Shown: piece after piece, positions 18,195 through 26,379 of the stretch | Position numbering within the stretch: the stretch's first letter is position 1 | How the letters are laid out: every line of letters starts with the position of its first letter | DNA from: Ideonella sp. MAG2 | GTDB taxonomy: Bacteria > Pseudomonadota > Gammaproteobacteria > Burkholderiales > Burkholderiaceae_C | Assembly (NCBI GenBank): GCA_004359425.1 | Contig: PTEU01000002.1 | Location: 136,409-200,408 of the forward strand | Direction of reading: 5' to 3' | Length of the DNA: 64,000 nt | Made by a program: the position numbers and the translations under genes | Notes under the pieces: model-generated | The model's input: the letters and a program-made list of their open reading frames with translations, nothing else | What the model was told of the DNA's origin: nothing | Databases searched by the model: none

Positions 18195-20045
18195 TCAGTG
18201 TCCTTCCACAGGCTGTGGGCCTGCGTCCTCATCGGCAGCGCTGTTTTGCAACTGCCACATCCGAGCATAGCGCCCACCTTGGGCCAGCAGGCTGGCATGC
18301 GCCCCTCGCTCCACAATCTCACCGGCTTCCATCACCAAAATTTCATGCGCCTCCACCACCGTAGAAAGCCGGTGCGCAATCACCAGCGTGGTCTTGCCCA
18401 CCGAGGCGCTGCGCAGCTCGGCCTGAATGGCGCGCTCATTGGCCGAGTCCAGCGCCGAGGTGGCTTCGTCAAAAATCAGGATGGGCGGGTTCTTCAACAG
18501 CGTGCGGGCTATCGCTACGCGCTGCTTTTCTCCGCCAGAGAGCTTCAACCCCCGCTCGCCCACCACCGTGTCATAGCCCTTGGGCTGGGCGACGATGAAA
18601 GCGTGGATGCGCGCGGCCTGGGCCGCTGCCTCAATCTCGGCCTGGCTGGCGCCGGTGCGGCCATAGCCAATGTTGTAGGCCACGCTGTCGTTGAACAGCA
18701 CGGTGTCTTGCGGGACGATGCCAATGCTGCGCCGCAAACTGTCTTGGGTGACGCTGCGGATGTCTTGCCCATCAATACTGATGCGCCCGCCGCTCACGTC
18801 ATAAAAGCGGTAGAGCAGGCGCGCCAGCGTGCTCTTGCCTGCCCCACTGGCGCCCACCACGGCCACGGTCTTGCCAGCGGGCACCTCAAAGCTCAGGCCT
18901 TGCAAAATCGGCCGCTCCGGGTCGTAGGCAAAGCGCACGTCTTCAAAGCGCACGGTGCCGCCCTGCACCTGCAGCGCAGCGGCACCAGGGGTGTCCGCCA
19001 CTTCGCGCTCGCGTTCCAGCAGGCCGAACATCTTGTCCAGGTCAGCCAAGCTTTGTTTGATCTCGCGGTACAGCACGCCCAAGAAGTTCATGGGAATGTA
19101 GAGCTGGATCAGCAGCGCGTTGATCATCACCAAATCGCCCAGGGTCAGCCGCCCTTCCACCACCCCGCTGGTGGCACGCCAGAGCATGGCCAAGAGCGAG
19201 GTGGCGATGATCAACTGCTGCCCGGTGTTGAGCAGGGACAGCGAGGTCTGCGACTGGATCTGCGCCTTGCGGTAGGCATCCAGCCCCTGGTCATAGCGCT
19301 GGGCTTCAAAGCTTTCGTTGTTGAAGTATTTGACCGTCTCGTAGTTCAGCAGCGCGTCAATGGCCCGGCTGTGCGCTTTCGAATCCAGCTCGTTCATGCG
19401 ACGCCTGAACTGCGTGCGCCACTCCGTCACCGTCACCGTGAAGGCCACATAGGCCGCCAGCGCCGCCAGCGTGATCCACACAAAGCCCATGTCATAGGCG
19501 CTGCCCAACAGCACCAGGGCCAGCAGCAGCTCCACCGCCGTGGGCACGATGGTGTAGAGCGAATAAGACACCAGGGACTGCAGCGCCCGCGTGCCGCGCT
19601 CGATGTCCCGCGTCATGCCGCCGGTTTGCCGCTCCAAGTGAAAGCGCAGGCTCAAGCCATGCAGGTGCTGAAACACCTCCAGCGCAATCTGCCGCGCCGC
19701 GCCATGCGTGGCCTTGGCAAACACCAGCTCGCGCAGCTCGGTGAACACCGAGGTGCCCAGGCGCAGCGCGGCATAGGCCACCAGCAAGCCCGCAGGCACC
19801 ACCAATAAGGCTTTGGGGTCGGTGGCGGAGAGGCTGAGGCTGTCCACCAACTGCTTGAGCAGCAGCGGCACGCCCAGATTGGTGAGCTTGGCCGCCACCA
19901 AGAACGTCAGCGCTGCGGCCACCCGCCAGCGATAAGGCCACAGATAGGGCAGCAGCCGCTTCAGCGTGGCCGCATCGGAGCGGGGTTCAGGGCTGCTCTG
20001 GGCCACAGCCGGTGTCTCGGCCGGGGCCGCACTCATTCGTCGCAT
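18195..20045 (-). CDS. ABC exporter of the ATM1/HMT1 type (fused permease-ATPase)
   Basis: About 616 aa. A six-helix type I exporter membrane domain (residues 40-330) includes LERQTGGMTRDIERGTRAL and NYETVKYFNNESFEAQRYD, both diagnostic of Atm1-like exporters. The nucleotide-binding domain has Walker A GASGAGKSTLARLL, signature LSGGEKQRVAIARTLL and Walker B ILIFDEATSALDS. The bacterial homologues export glutathione-metal or persulfide adducts. Starts at 20069 (MNEQDSF) and 20045 (MRRMSAAPAET) are both possible; 20045 has an AGGA 10 bases upstream. It is divergent from yciA. Confidence 0.9.
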   Translation of the reverse strand: MRRMSAAPAETPAVAQSSPEPRSDAATLKRLLPYLWPYRWRVAAALTFLVAAKLTNLGVPLLLKQLVDSLSLSATDPKALLVVPAGLLVAYAALRLGTSVFTELRELVFAKATHGAARQIALEVFQHLHGLSLRFHLERQTGGMTRDIERGTRALQSLVSYSLYTIVPTAVELLLALVLLGSAYDMGFVWITLAALAAYVAFTVTVTEWRTQFRRRMNELDSKAHSRAIDALLNYETVKYFNNESFEAQRYDQGLDAYRKAQIQSQTSLSLLNTGQQLIIATSLLAMLWRATSGVVEGRLTLGDLVMINALLIQLYIPMNFLGVLYREIKQSLADLDKMFGLLEREREVADTPGAAALQVQGGTVRFEDVRFAYDPERPILQGLSFEVPAGKTVAVVGASGAGKSTLARLLYRFYDVSGGRISIDGQDIRSVTQDSLRRSIGIVPQDTVLFNDSVAYNIGYGRTGASQAEIEAAAQAARIHAFIVAQPKGYDTVVGERGLKLSGGEKQRVAIARTLLKNPPILIFDEATSALDSANERAIQAELRSASVGKTTLVIAHRLSTVVEAHEILVMEAGEIVERGAHASLLAQGGRYARMWQLQNSAADEDAGPQPVEGH

Positions 20046-20111
20046 CGTGAAAGAATCCTGCTCATTCATTCGGCGCAATGTTTGCGCCTTCTCTCTTTTC
20101 AGGATGCCGCC

Positions 20112-20570
20112 ATGAGCCCCAACAGCCCCGACACACATCCCACTGCGGCGAGTGTGCCTCAAGCCGCGCCAGGCCCGCTGGCCCTGCCGACCGACCGCGA
20201 GCTGGTGCTGCGCGTGATGCCCATGCCGGCGGACGCCAACGGCAACGGCGACATCTTCGGCGGCTGGATCATGGCCCAGGTGGACTTGGCCGGCGCCGTG
20301 CTGCCCATGCGCATCAGCCGTGGCCGCGTGGCCACCGTGGCCGTCAACCAGTTCATCTTCAAGCAGGCCGTCTCGGTGGGCGACCTGCTCAGCTTCTATG
20401 CCCACGTCACGCGGGTGGGCAACACCTCGGTCTCGGTGCATGTGGAGGTGTTTGCCGAGCGCAACCCGGCCGACCCGCACATCGTCAAAGTCACCGACGC
20501 CGACCTGACCTATGTGGCCATCGACCGCGAGGGCAAGCCGCGGCCAGTGCCTAAGCCTGCGGCCGCGTAA
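20112..20570 (+). CDS. YciA-type acyl-CoA thioesterase
   Basis: A 152-aa hot-dog-fold thioesterase that hydrolyses acyl-CoAs. The catalytic helix motif is present (DANGNGDIFGGWIMAQVD), as is the following GRVATVAVNQFIFKQAVSVGD. An N-terminal extension of about 25 residues rich in Pro and Ala precedes the domain. The start at 20112 has AGGA 8 bases upstream. It is divergent from the ABC exporter, with about 66 bp between starts. Confidence 0.9.
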   Translation: MSPNSPDTHPTAASVPQAAPGPLALPTDRELVLRVMPMPADANGNGDIFGGWIMAQVDLAGAVLPMRISRGRVATVAVNQFIFKQAVSVGDLLSFYAHVTRVGNTSVSVHVEVFAERNPADPHIVKVTDADLTYVAIDREGKPRPVPKPAAA

Positions 20571-20603
20571 AACGGTCGCAAAAAGTGTTTGGACTTCGCC
20601 CCT

Positions 20604-21008
20604 TCACCGCTTCAAGTGATAGGTGAGCGCGGCCGATACACACCAAGCCAGAGCGTCCATGGGGGGTGTCTCTGTGAGCAAGAACACCAAAGCCCTGTTG
20701 CCTTCAACCCTGAAGTCATTCGGAAACATGGTTTTAAAGGTGTGCACCAGCGTCGTCTGGCAGTTGAAATACATCGCGTACTGCTCAGGTGCCTTTGGCT
20801 TCCAATCCATACGGATGGTGCTGCCGCTCTTGTTGGCGGTGAGATAAGCGGGCTCCCCCCACTTCAGCTGCTCCTCAATCTCACCAACGCCTTGCGCCAT
20901 GGCGGCGACCCGAAACACCAGCTCTCTGAGGGCTAGCAACTTGGGCCGCACCTGGGGCGGGTAGCCGCTGAACTTGGCGGCGACATCGGGGTTCGCAAAG
21001 GGTCTCAT
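20604..21008 (-). CDS. DUF1801-domain protein
   Basis: About 134 aa. The pattern MRPFANPDVAAKFSGYPPQV, then RELVFRVAA, EEQLKWGEPAYLT and MYFNCQTTLVHTFKTMFP fits the DUF1801 (YdhG-like) family of small soluble proteins. The homologue in Bacillus has been proposed as an iron chaperone, but the role is unproven. It is first in a run of small minus-strand genes that includes another DUF1801 protein at 21974. Confidence 0.75.
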   Translation of the reverse strand: MRPFANPDVAAKFSGYPPQVRPKLLALRELVFRVAAMAQGVGEIEEQLKWGEPAYLTANKSGSTIRMDWKPKAPEQYAMYFNCQTTLVHTFKTMFPNDFRVEGNRALVFLLTETPPMDALAWCVSAALTYHLKR

Positions 21009-21015
21009 GCGCGGC

Positions 21016-21411
21016 TCAAGGCAAGTACGGCGCTTCAACAATGCGTTGCGAGATCCACCAAATGTTCCCATGCTGGTCGCGCACGCCGCCCTGCCTGTCG
21101 CCATAGGGCATGTCTGCGACAGGCATCTCCAGTGTGGCACCGTTGTCGAGCGCTCGCTTCATAGAAGCGTGCGCATCTTCCACGTACAAGTAACAGGCAC
21201 AGCCCATCTGCGGATAGCGCGCCGTCGCCTCACTGACCATCACCGTTGAAGTCCCCAGCCTGACCTGCACGTTCTGGACCTTACCGTCCGCGCGCAGGGT
21301 ACGAACCGATTCCTCTCCACCAAGGGCCTGGACGAGGAAAGCGATGAAGGCTTCTGCGTCCGCGACGAAGAAATACGGCGCAACAGTGTTGAAGCTTGGT
21401 GGGATGTACAT
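21016..21411 (-). CDS. VOC-family (PhnB-like) protein
   Basis: A 131-aa vicinal-oxygen-chelate fold protein. It starts with FNTVAPYFFVADAEAFIAFL and ends with YGDRQGGVRDQHGNIWWISQR, the PhnB/YdcG-type glyoxalase pattern in which the second metal Glu is replaced. It is likely a small-molecule-binding or lyase-fold protein of unknown substrate. It is seven bases upstream of the DUF1801 gene in the same direction. Confidence 0.8.
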   Translation of the reverse strand: MYIPPSFNTVAPYFFVADAEAFIAFLVQALGGEESVRTLRADGKVQNVQVRLGTSTVMVSEATARYPQMGCACYLYVEDAHASMKRALDNGATLEMPVADMPYGDRQGGVRDQHGNIWWISQRIVEAPYLP

Positions 21412-21457
21412 GGAGATGGCCTAGCGCTTGAGGTAAAGGAAAGGTCCGCAAGCAGGG

Positions 21458-21892
21458 TTAGGCTGCTCTTTTTGCGGCCAACTCGATGACCATGCCGACC
21501 CACATGGCCAGAAGCACGAGGCTGCTGATGGCAAAGCAGGCAAATCGGTGCATGACGTTGTTGTAGGTGCATTGGATGTAGCTATGCGCCCCCCTGAAGA
21601 GCACGAAGACCCAGGCCCCAGCCACATAGCCATTGCTTGAATTGTTGGTGGCCAACAGCACAGAGCACAGCAAGTAGAACAAGACAGGAACTTCAAAAAG
21701 ATTCTTGAAGTTGTCAGACGCTTGCACGGCTTGCAACTTCTGGCCGGCTAGGATGGACGTGGCGGCCTCTTGAGGGTGAATGCGCCTCTGCTTGAACTCG
21801 GCGACCCGCACTACGAACATCCGGACCGCGACGACGGCGACGAGGGCGACCATGGCGAAGCACGCGAAGATGATGTGTGTGGATGCGTTCAT
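21458..21892 (-). CDS. MAPEG-family membrane protein
   Basis: A 144-aa protein with four hydrophobic segments. The diagnostic MAPEG segment is ASDNFKNLFEVPVLFYLLC (residues about 68-86) followed by FRGAHSYIQCTYNNVMHRF. The family includes microsomal glutathione transferases and small bacterial homologues, which are inner-membrane trimers. The ATG at 21892 begins the first helix. Confidence 0.85.
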   Translation of the reverse strand: MNASTHIIFACFAMVALVAVVAVRMFVVRVAEFKQRRIHPQEAATSILAGQKLQAVQASDNFKNLFEVPVLFYLLCSVLLATNNSSNGYVAGAWVFVLFRGAHSYIQCTYNNVMHRFACFAISSLVLLAMWVGMVIELAAKRAA

Positions 21893-21973
21893 TGGGCGAT
21901 GGTAGGAGGCGAGTGCGGCAATGGAAACTCTTGCCGTCTCGACCATAGAAATACGCAGCCTCCCCTGACTTGC

Positions 21974-22576
21974 TTAAGCCGACCGGCCAGCCAGAACATG
22001 CGCCACGACGGCATTGGCATGCCCGTGGCCAAAGCCATGCTCTGACTTGAGCCAAGCCACCCTTTCCATGTGCTTCATGCCCTGAAGCCCTGCGACAAGA
22101 CCCAGCCAGTGGCTGATGGGCTGGCCATACTTCTTCTCGATGGACGGAAAGTAGGACGCAGGGCCTTTGGCCTTTTCTTCGCTCGGCATGATCGCTCCTC
22201 GTGATGGGACAGCCGCATTCAGCTCGTATTCCTTGGCCAAGCATAGGGCCACCTTCACGATCAAGTCGTAGGGGATGGGGTGCTTGTACGGGAAGGACAG
22301 ATTGCCCTTCTCGTTGCGAAACGGTGCCAACTCGGCCAGGAGGGCCGGGTCCTGCTTGACCGGAGGGTAGATGCCCAAGTGCTGCTTGAAACCAGCAAAG
22401 TAGAAGAAGACCTTCTTGTCACCGCGATAAGCCGGCATGCCGTAGCTGATGCATCGCACGGCGGCTGGCAGCGCCGCCTCCACCCGCGCTTGGACCTGCA
22501 GCAAGACCGCTTGCACAGGCGCGGGCATCGCGGCGATGTAGGCCTCGTGCGAAGTGAAGGCAGCTCTTACTGTCAC
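21974..22576 (-). CDS. DUF1801-DUF4287 fusion protein
   Basis: A 200-aa protein. The N-terminal half is a DUF1801 domain (VRCISYGMPAYRGDKKVFFYFAGFK, about residues 41-65, GNLSFPYKHPIPYDLI). The C-terminal half matches DUF4287 (YFPSIEKKYGQPISHWLGLV, WLKSEHGFGHGHANAVVAHV). Both domains also occur as separate proteins. No enzymatic activity is established for either, so only the architecture can be stated. Confidence 0.75.
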   Translation of the reverse strand: MTVRAAFTSHEAYIAAMPAPVQAVLLQVQARVEAALPAAVRCISYGMPAYRGDKKVFFYFAGFKQHLGIYPPVKQDPALLAELAPFRNEKGNLSFPYKHPIPYDLIVKVALCLAKEYELNAAVPSRGAIMPSEEKAKGPASYFPSIEKKYGQPISHWLGLVAGLQGMKHMERVAWLKSEHGFGHGHANAVVAHVLAGRSA

Positions 22577-22606
22577 AGAGACGACCTTGCAGGCGGCGGC
22601 TGGGCC

Positions 22607-23284
22607 TCAGCGCCCCACCCAGCCCCCGCACACCGGGAAGACCTGGCCTACAAAGCAGTTGGCGGCGTCGCTGCACAGGTAGGCGGCAAAGGCCGCGTCC
22701 TCCTCAGCGGCCACCAAGCGGCCCAGCGGCACCTCGCACTGCAATCGCTCTTGGAAGCGCGGCATGGCCTGCACCTCGGGCGGAAAGTAGGTGGGGTTGT
22801 CGACAAAGTTTTGGGCAATGGCATTGACCTGCACCTGATGCGGTGCCATCTCCACCCCCACCGCTTGCACATGGGCCAGTTGTGCCCCGCGCGCCGCGCT
22901 GTAGGTGGAGGCGCGCTTCATGCCCCGCAGGGCCGCCGCACTGCCCATCACCAACACCTTGCCCGCACGCCTGGCCTGCATGGCCGGCAGCACAGCCTTG
23001 AACAGCCAAGGTAAGGGATGAACCAGGGCTGCAAACACATCGTCCCACTCGGCTTGCTCCACCTCGGTCGCCGGTGTGCTGGGCACTTCATAGGCCAAAT
23101 TGACCAACAGGACATCCAGCGCTCCGGCCGCAGCGACCTCGGCCTGAACCTCGGCCTCAGAGCGCAACGCAGCCGTGCTCGGCGTCACCAGCGCGCCGTG
23201 CTGTGCAAACACCCGGCACAAGCTGGGGCCCATGAACGCGTCTGCGTGGGTGATCAACACCCGCTTGCCCGCCAAGCCAACCAT
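22607..23284 (-). CDS. Short-chain dehydrogenase/reductase-like protein with altered catalytic motif
   Basis: A 225-aa SDR-fold protein. The dinucleotide loop is atypical (THADAFMGPSLC, not TGxxxGIG), the NAG motif is replaced by NLAYE, and the catalytic YxxxK reads YSAAR at the expected place (after MGSAAALRGMKRAST). Because Lys is replaced by Arg and the cofactor loop is poor, oxidoreductase activity is doubtful. Related divergent SDRs are annotated in the halohydrin-dehalogenase group, which also lacks the cofactor loop; that link is speculative. Confidence 0.75.
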   Translation of the reverse strand: MVGLAGKRVLITHADAFMGPSLCRVFAQHGALVTPSTAALRSEAEVQAEVAAAGALDVLLVNLAYEVPSTPATEVEQAEWDDVFAALVHPLPWLFKAVLPAMQARRAGKVLVMGSAAALRGMKRASTYSAARGAQLAHVQAVGVEMAPHQVQVNAIAQNFVDNPTYFPPEVQAMPRFQERLQCEVPLGRLVAAEEDAAFAAYLCSDAANCFVGQVFPVCGGWVGR

Positions 23285-23297
23285 GTTGATGCTGCCC

Positions 23298-23669
23298 TCA
23301 AGCCATGGAATGCAGGCCGAACATATTGCCCTCGGTATCCACCGCCAAGGCGATGAAGCCGTAGGGGCCTATGGATGTCTTGGCCTGGTGCACCCGGCCA
23401 CCCGCCCCTGCCACACGCGCCGCCTGCACCGAACAATCTTGGCAACTGAAGTAGACGATCACGCTGTTGCCACCGGGTTCAAGCCCCGGCATCTTCACCA
23501 GCGCCCCCGAGGCCCCATAGCCCTCCTGGCTCATTGGAAAAGCCCAAATCTCGGGGCCGCCCGTCCCCTCCAACTTGGAGAGCGCCTGGCCCAACACCGT
23601 CTCATAAAAGGTGCGGGCACGGGGCAAGTCGCCCACATAAATCTCAAACCAGCCTACCGGGTTTGCCAT
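23298..23669 (-). CDS. VOC-family glyoxalase-like protein
   Basis: A 123-aa VOC-fold protein starting MANPVGWFEIYVGDLPRART, with the paired beta-alpha modules typical of the family and a C-terminal KTSIGPYGFIALAVDTEGN. It resembles the YkcA/CFP32-like group of predicted small-molecule lyases. The ATG at 23669 begins the fold. It ends 14 bases before the SDR-like gene. The 239 bp upstream (to 23908) show no convincing gene. Confidence 0.82.
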   Translation of the reverse strand: MANPVGWFEIYVGDLPRARTFYETVLGQALSKLEGTGGPEIWAFPMSQEGYGASGALVKMPGLEPGGNSVIVYFSCQDCSVQAARVAGAGGRVHQAKTSIGPYGFIALAVDTEGNMFGLHSMA

Positions 23670-23908
23670 CGCCGCCTCCTGTCTGGGTGCATGTTTAAGC
23701 CACCATGTTGCCAGCGAGCCCAACAAGTGATCCACATGGAAAGCCCTGACAGGGGATCAGGCCGCAAATCGCGCGAAGTGCATGACCCAATTGACCTCCC
23801 AGGACTTACCCGCGTCGGGTGAGAACGCCTGTTCCTAACGTGGTTGAGAGCCTGGGTTTGGATGCCAGAGGAAGCGAAACAAACTGGGCTTGGCGTGAGC
23901 CGGGCCCA

Positions 23909-24310
23909 TCACCACAGAACTTTGAGCCGCCCCTGCTGGGCTGCGGTGATCTTGCGGTCGCGGCTGACCAGGGTGTAGCCCTGGGACATGGCCTGCCACA
24001 CCAACATGCGGTCAAATGGGTCGCGGTGCAGCGGGTCAGGCGGCAACTGGCTGAAGCTGGCGGCGAGGCGAGCCTCCAGCGGTAAAAGCTCAAAACCTTG
24101 CTGCTCTGCTGCTTCCAACAAGGCTTCGGGGCTGGTGCCTTCCAAGGACAATTTACCCAGCGCGGCCTTGATGCTGATCTCCCAAAACGAAATGGCGCTA
24201 ACGGCCACTTGGTGCGCTGGGTCTGTCAGGGCTCCCACTGCTGCTGCAGAGAGTTGCTGTGGAGCCACCACGGCCCAAATCAGCGCATGGGTGTCGAGTA
24301 GGAACTTCAT
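23909..24310 (-). CDS. PIN-domain toxin (VapC type)
   Basis: A 133-aa PIN-domain ribonuclease, the toxin of a type II pair. The acidic catalytic residues are visible in the order LLDTHALIWA (Asp6), SFWEISIK (Glu45) and RDPFDRMLVWQA (Asp96, Asp100). Its start overlaps the antitoxin stop by 4 bp, the usual translational coupling. The DTHALIW subgroup is normally paired with a Phd-type antitoxin, as here. Confidence 0.92.
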   Translation of the reverse strand: MKFLLDTHALIWAVVAPQQLSAAAVGALTDPAHQVAVSAISFWEISIKAALGKLSLEGTSPEALLEAAEQQGFELLPLEARLAASFSQLPPDPLHRDPFDRMLVWQAMSQGYTLVSRDRKITAAQQGRLKVLW

Positions 24311-24546
24311 GCTCCCAGCAATTCGTGGTCGGTGATTTCAAAGTCATCAGCAAAGGTGACTTTGGCCACACCCGCCAAAGTGCCCAGCGTGCGCGGAACC
24401 CCCGCTTCCAGTTGGGCATAGGGGATCAACGCAGCCACCTTCTCTTGATGGCGACCATAGGCCACCACAATGGTCTCGCCGTTGCGGACGGCGTCGATCA
24501 ATTCCGAGAAGCGGGCTTTGAACTCGCCCACTTGAATGGTTTGCAT
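24307..24546 (-). CDS. Phd/YefM-type antitoxin
   Basis: A 79-aa antitoxin. The N-terminal dimer/DNA-binding part reads MQTIQVGEFKARFSELIDAVRNGETIVVAYGR, the Phd/YefM pattern, and an acidic toxin-binding tail ends TFADDFEITDHELLGA. It overlaps the downstream PIN toxin gene by 4 bp. Autoregulation from the region upstream of 24546 is expected for the family. Confidence 0.92.
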   Translation of the reverse strand: MQTIQVGEFKARFSELIDAVRNGETIVVAYGRHQEKVAALIPYAQLEAGVPRTLGTLAGVAKVTFADDFEITDHELLGA

Positions 24547-24623
24547 GGAGGCCTCTGTGGTTCACTGTTTGGGAGCCATACTAGGCAGGCCCATTGAGCT
24601 TGTCAAGTTGTCAAGTTTTCACC

Positions 24624-25379
24624 TCACGCCACCAAGCCCTGATCCACCTCACCCTCATCCACCTGCGCGATAAAGCCCGCCAGGTGCTCGGCCCAGGCGG
24701 CGTAGCCTGCGCGGCCGGGGTGGAAGCCGTCTTCGGCCATCCATTGGGCGGCCGGGGCGGGCAGCGTGGGCAAGGGGGCATGGTGGCGGCCTGCGGCGCA
24801 AGATGCGCGGCTGCGGGCTGCCGCGTCTAGGCGGCTAGCGTCTTGGCCCAGCACGCTGCGCAGGGGCCAGGGCAGCAAGGGGAATTGGTCCATCGGCGGC
24901 AGCGCGCTGTGCAGGGTGTGGCGCAGGCCCAGGTGGGCGCGGCCCCAGGTGTCGATGGCGTCCAAGGTATGGGCAAAGCGAGACGCTGGGGTTTGGGCCA
25001 CGGCGTCGTTCACACCCACCACCACCAGCAACCAGTCTGTGGGCTCCGGAGCTTCGGCCTGCAACTGGGCCAAGGCCTGCTCTGCCGTGTGGCCGGTTTG
25101 GGCCAGCAATCGCCAGGCGACCGGGCGGGCTAGGCGGTGGGCCAGGGCGGCCGCCAGCGGTTGGGCCAGGGCGTGGCGTTGATGGGCCACGCCCACCCCG
25201 GCAGCGGATGAGTCTCCCAGCACCGTCAAGCGCAAAGGCTCACGTTCGGCGTTAAAGGTCATCTCGGGCTCTTCCACGCCTTGCCGTGGCCCGGCGGCCT
25301 CCGGCAGGCGCAGCGCGCTGCGCCGCACCAGGCGGCCTTGCCACAGCAAGACGGGGGCGAGCGCGAGCTTGGCAATCAT
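24624..25379 (-). CDS. SGNH/GDSL-type hydrolase
   Basis: A 251-aa esterase or lipase-like protein. The catalytic blocks are in order: GDSSAAGVG (Ser nucleophile, about residue 57), GVNDAV (block III Asn) and DGFHPGRAGYAAW (block V Asp and His). An N-terminal hydrophobic stretch, IAKLALAPVLLWQG, may anchor it to the membrane. The substrate is unknown. A repeat element lies immediately upstream. Confidence 0.85.
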   Translation of the reverse strand: MIAKLALAPVLLWQGRLVRRSALRLPEAAGPRQGVEEPEMTFNAEREPLRLTVLGDSSAAGVGVAHQRHALAQPLAAALAHRLARPVAWRLLAQTGHTAEQALAQLQAEAPEPTDWLLVVVGVNDAVAQTPASRFAHTLDAIDTWGRAHLGLRHTLHSALPPMDQFPLLPWPLRSVLGQDASRLDAAARSRASCAAGRHHAPLPTLPAPAAQWMAEDGFHPGRAGYAAWAEHLAGFIAQVDEGEVDQGLVA

Positions 25380-25403
25380 GTCAGCACCGTCGTCCTATCC
25401 GAG

Positions 25404-25433
25404 AGGCCCTTCGACAAGCTCAGGGTGAACGGT
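25404..25433. repeat. REP-like dispersed palindromic repeat
   Basis: The core cccttcgacaagctcaggg is an imperfect palindrome, followed by tgaacgg. This short motif occurs as a dispersed intergenic repeat in many Proteobacteria, including Burkholderiales (established knowledge). Only one copy was noticed here, in the gap between the SGNH hydrolase and the enoyl-CoA hydratase gene. Confidence 0.6.
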
Positions 25434-25464
25434 GTGGCGGCCTGAACGCTGGAGAGAGGTACGC

Positions 25465-26235
25465 TCACGAGAACTGCGAGAAGTCAGGCGCTCGCTTCTG
25501 GAAGAAGGCGGTGAAGGCTTCTTTGGCCTCGGGGCTTTGCAAGCGCTGTGCAAACAAAGCGCCTTCGGTCTTGATGACCTGGGCCGCTTGCTCGCGCAGT
25601 GAGCCCTTCATCAAACGCTTGGCTTCGCGCACGGCAGCCGGTGGCAGGTTGTTGAAGCGCTCGGCCACGCGGCGGGCGTGGTTGACCACCTCGGCGCTGG
25701 GCAACACAGCGTTGGCGATGCCGCATTCCACGGCTTCATCGGGGGTGAAGGGGTCGCCCAGCAGCAGCTTGGGGGCGGCCTTCACATGGCCCATGAGTTG
25801 AGGCACCAGCAGGCTGGAGGCGAACTCGGGCACAAGCCCTAAGCTCACAAAGGGCATGGCCAGGCGGGCCTCGTCGCTGATGAAGACAAAGTCGCAGTGC
25901 AGCAGCAAGGTGGTGCCAATGCCAATGGCCGCCCCGGTGACGGCCGCCACCACGGGCTTGTCGCAGCCAATCAGAGCATTCATGAACTCAAACACCGGCG
26001 CGGGCGAGCCATCGGCCCGGGGTGGGCGCTGCATAAAGTCTTCGATGTCATTGCCCGAGGTGAAGATGCCGGGCTGGCCGGTGATCAACACGGCCCGCAC
26101 GCTGGGCTCTGTTTGAGCCGCACGCAGGGCTTCGGCCATGGCGGTGTACATGGCCTGGGTCAACGCATTCTTCTTTTCCGGGCGGGCGATCTCGATGAGG
26201 GCCACACCGTTGTGGACGGCGGTTTTGATGGACAT
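25465..26235 (-). CDS. Enoyl-CoA hydratase/isomerase
   Basis: A 256-aa crotonase-fold enzyme acting on acyl-CoA intermediates. The oxyanion-hole segments are present: GNDIEDFM near residue 62 and AAVTGAAIGIGTTLLLHCD near 97-115. The active-site region SLGLVPEFASSLLVPQLMG resembles members that lack one of the two catalytic glutamates, so isomerase activity or another crotonase reaction is possible. The start at 26235 follows AAGGAA. It is downstream of fadA in the beta-oxidation operon. Confidence 0.88.
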   Translation of the reverse strand: MSIKTAVHNGVALIEIARPEKKNALTQAMYTAMAEALRAAQTEPSVRAVLITGQPGIFTSGNDIEDFMQRPPRADGSPAPVFEFMNALIGCDKPVVAAVTGAAIGIGTTLLLHCDFVFISDEARLAMPFVSLGLVPEFASSLLVPQLMGHVKAAPKLLLGDPFTPDEAVECGIANAVLPSAEVVNHARRVAERFNNLPPAAVREAKRLMKGSLREQAAQVIKTEGALFAQRLQSPEAKEAFTAFFQKRAPDFSQFS

Positions 26236-26379
26236 GGGCTGGATTCCTTGGAAGTGAAGTTGATGAAAACCGCCACAGAGGCACAGAGACACTGAGGACT
26301 GGCCGTTCGTCAATCTAAACGGCAAACGGGCGACCCTGGTGGGGGCCGCCCGCTGCTCGCTCTTAGGTCAGGGTGTTGT

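Noticed and set aside
18105..19808. 567-codon open frame antisense to the ABC exporter
   Set aside because: The exporter on the minus strand is complete with Walker and signature motifs; the His/Arg/Gln-rich antisense product is typical of a shadow frame.
23670..23908. Possible gene remnant in the gap between the VOC gene and the PIN toxin
   Set aside because: Short frames in all directions, none with a recognisable motif or ribosome site; only a weak cctga-N7-tcagg hairpin is visible.
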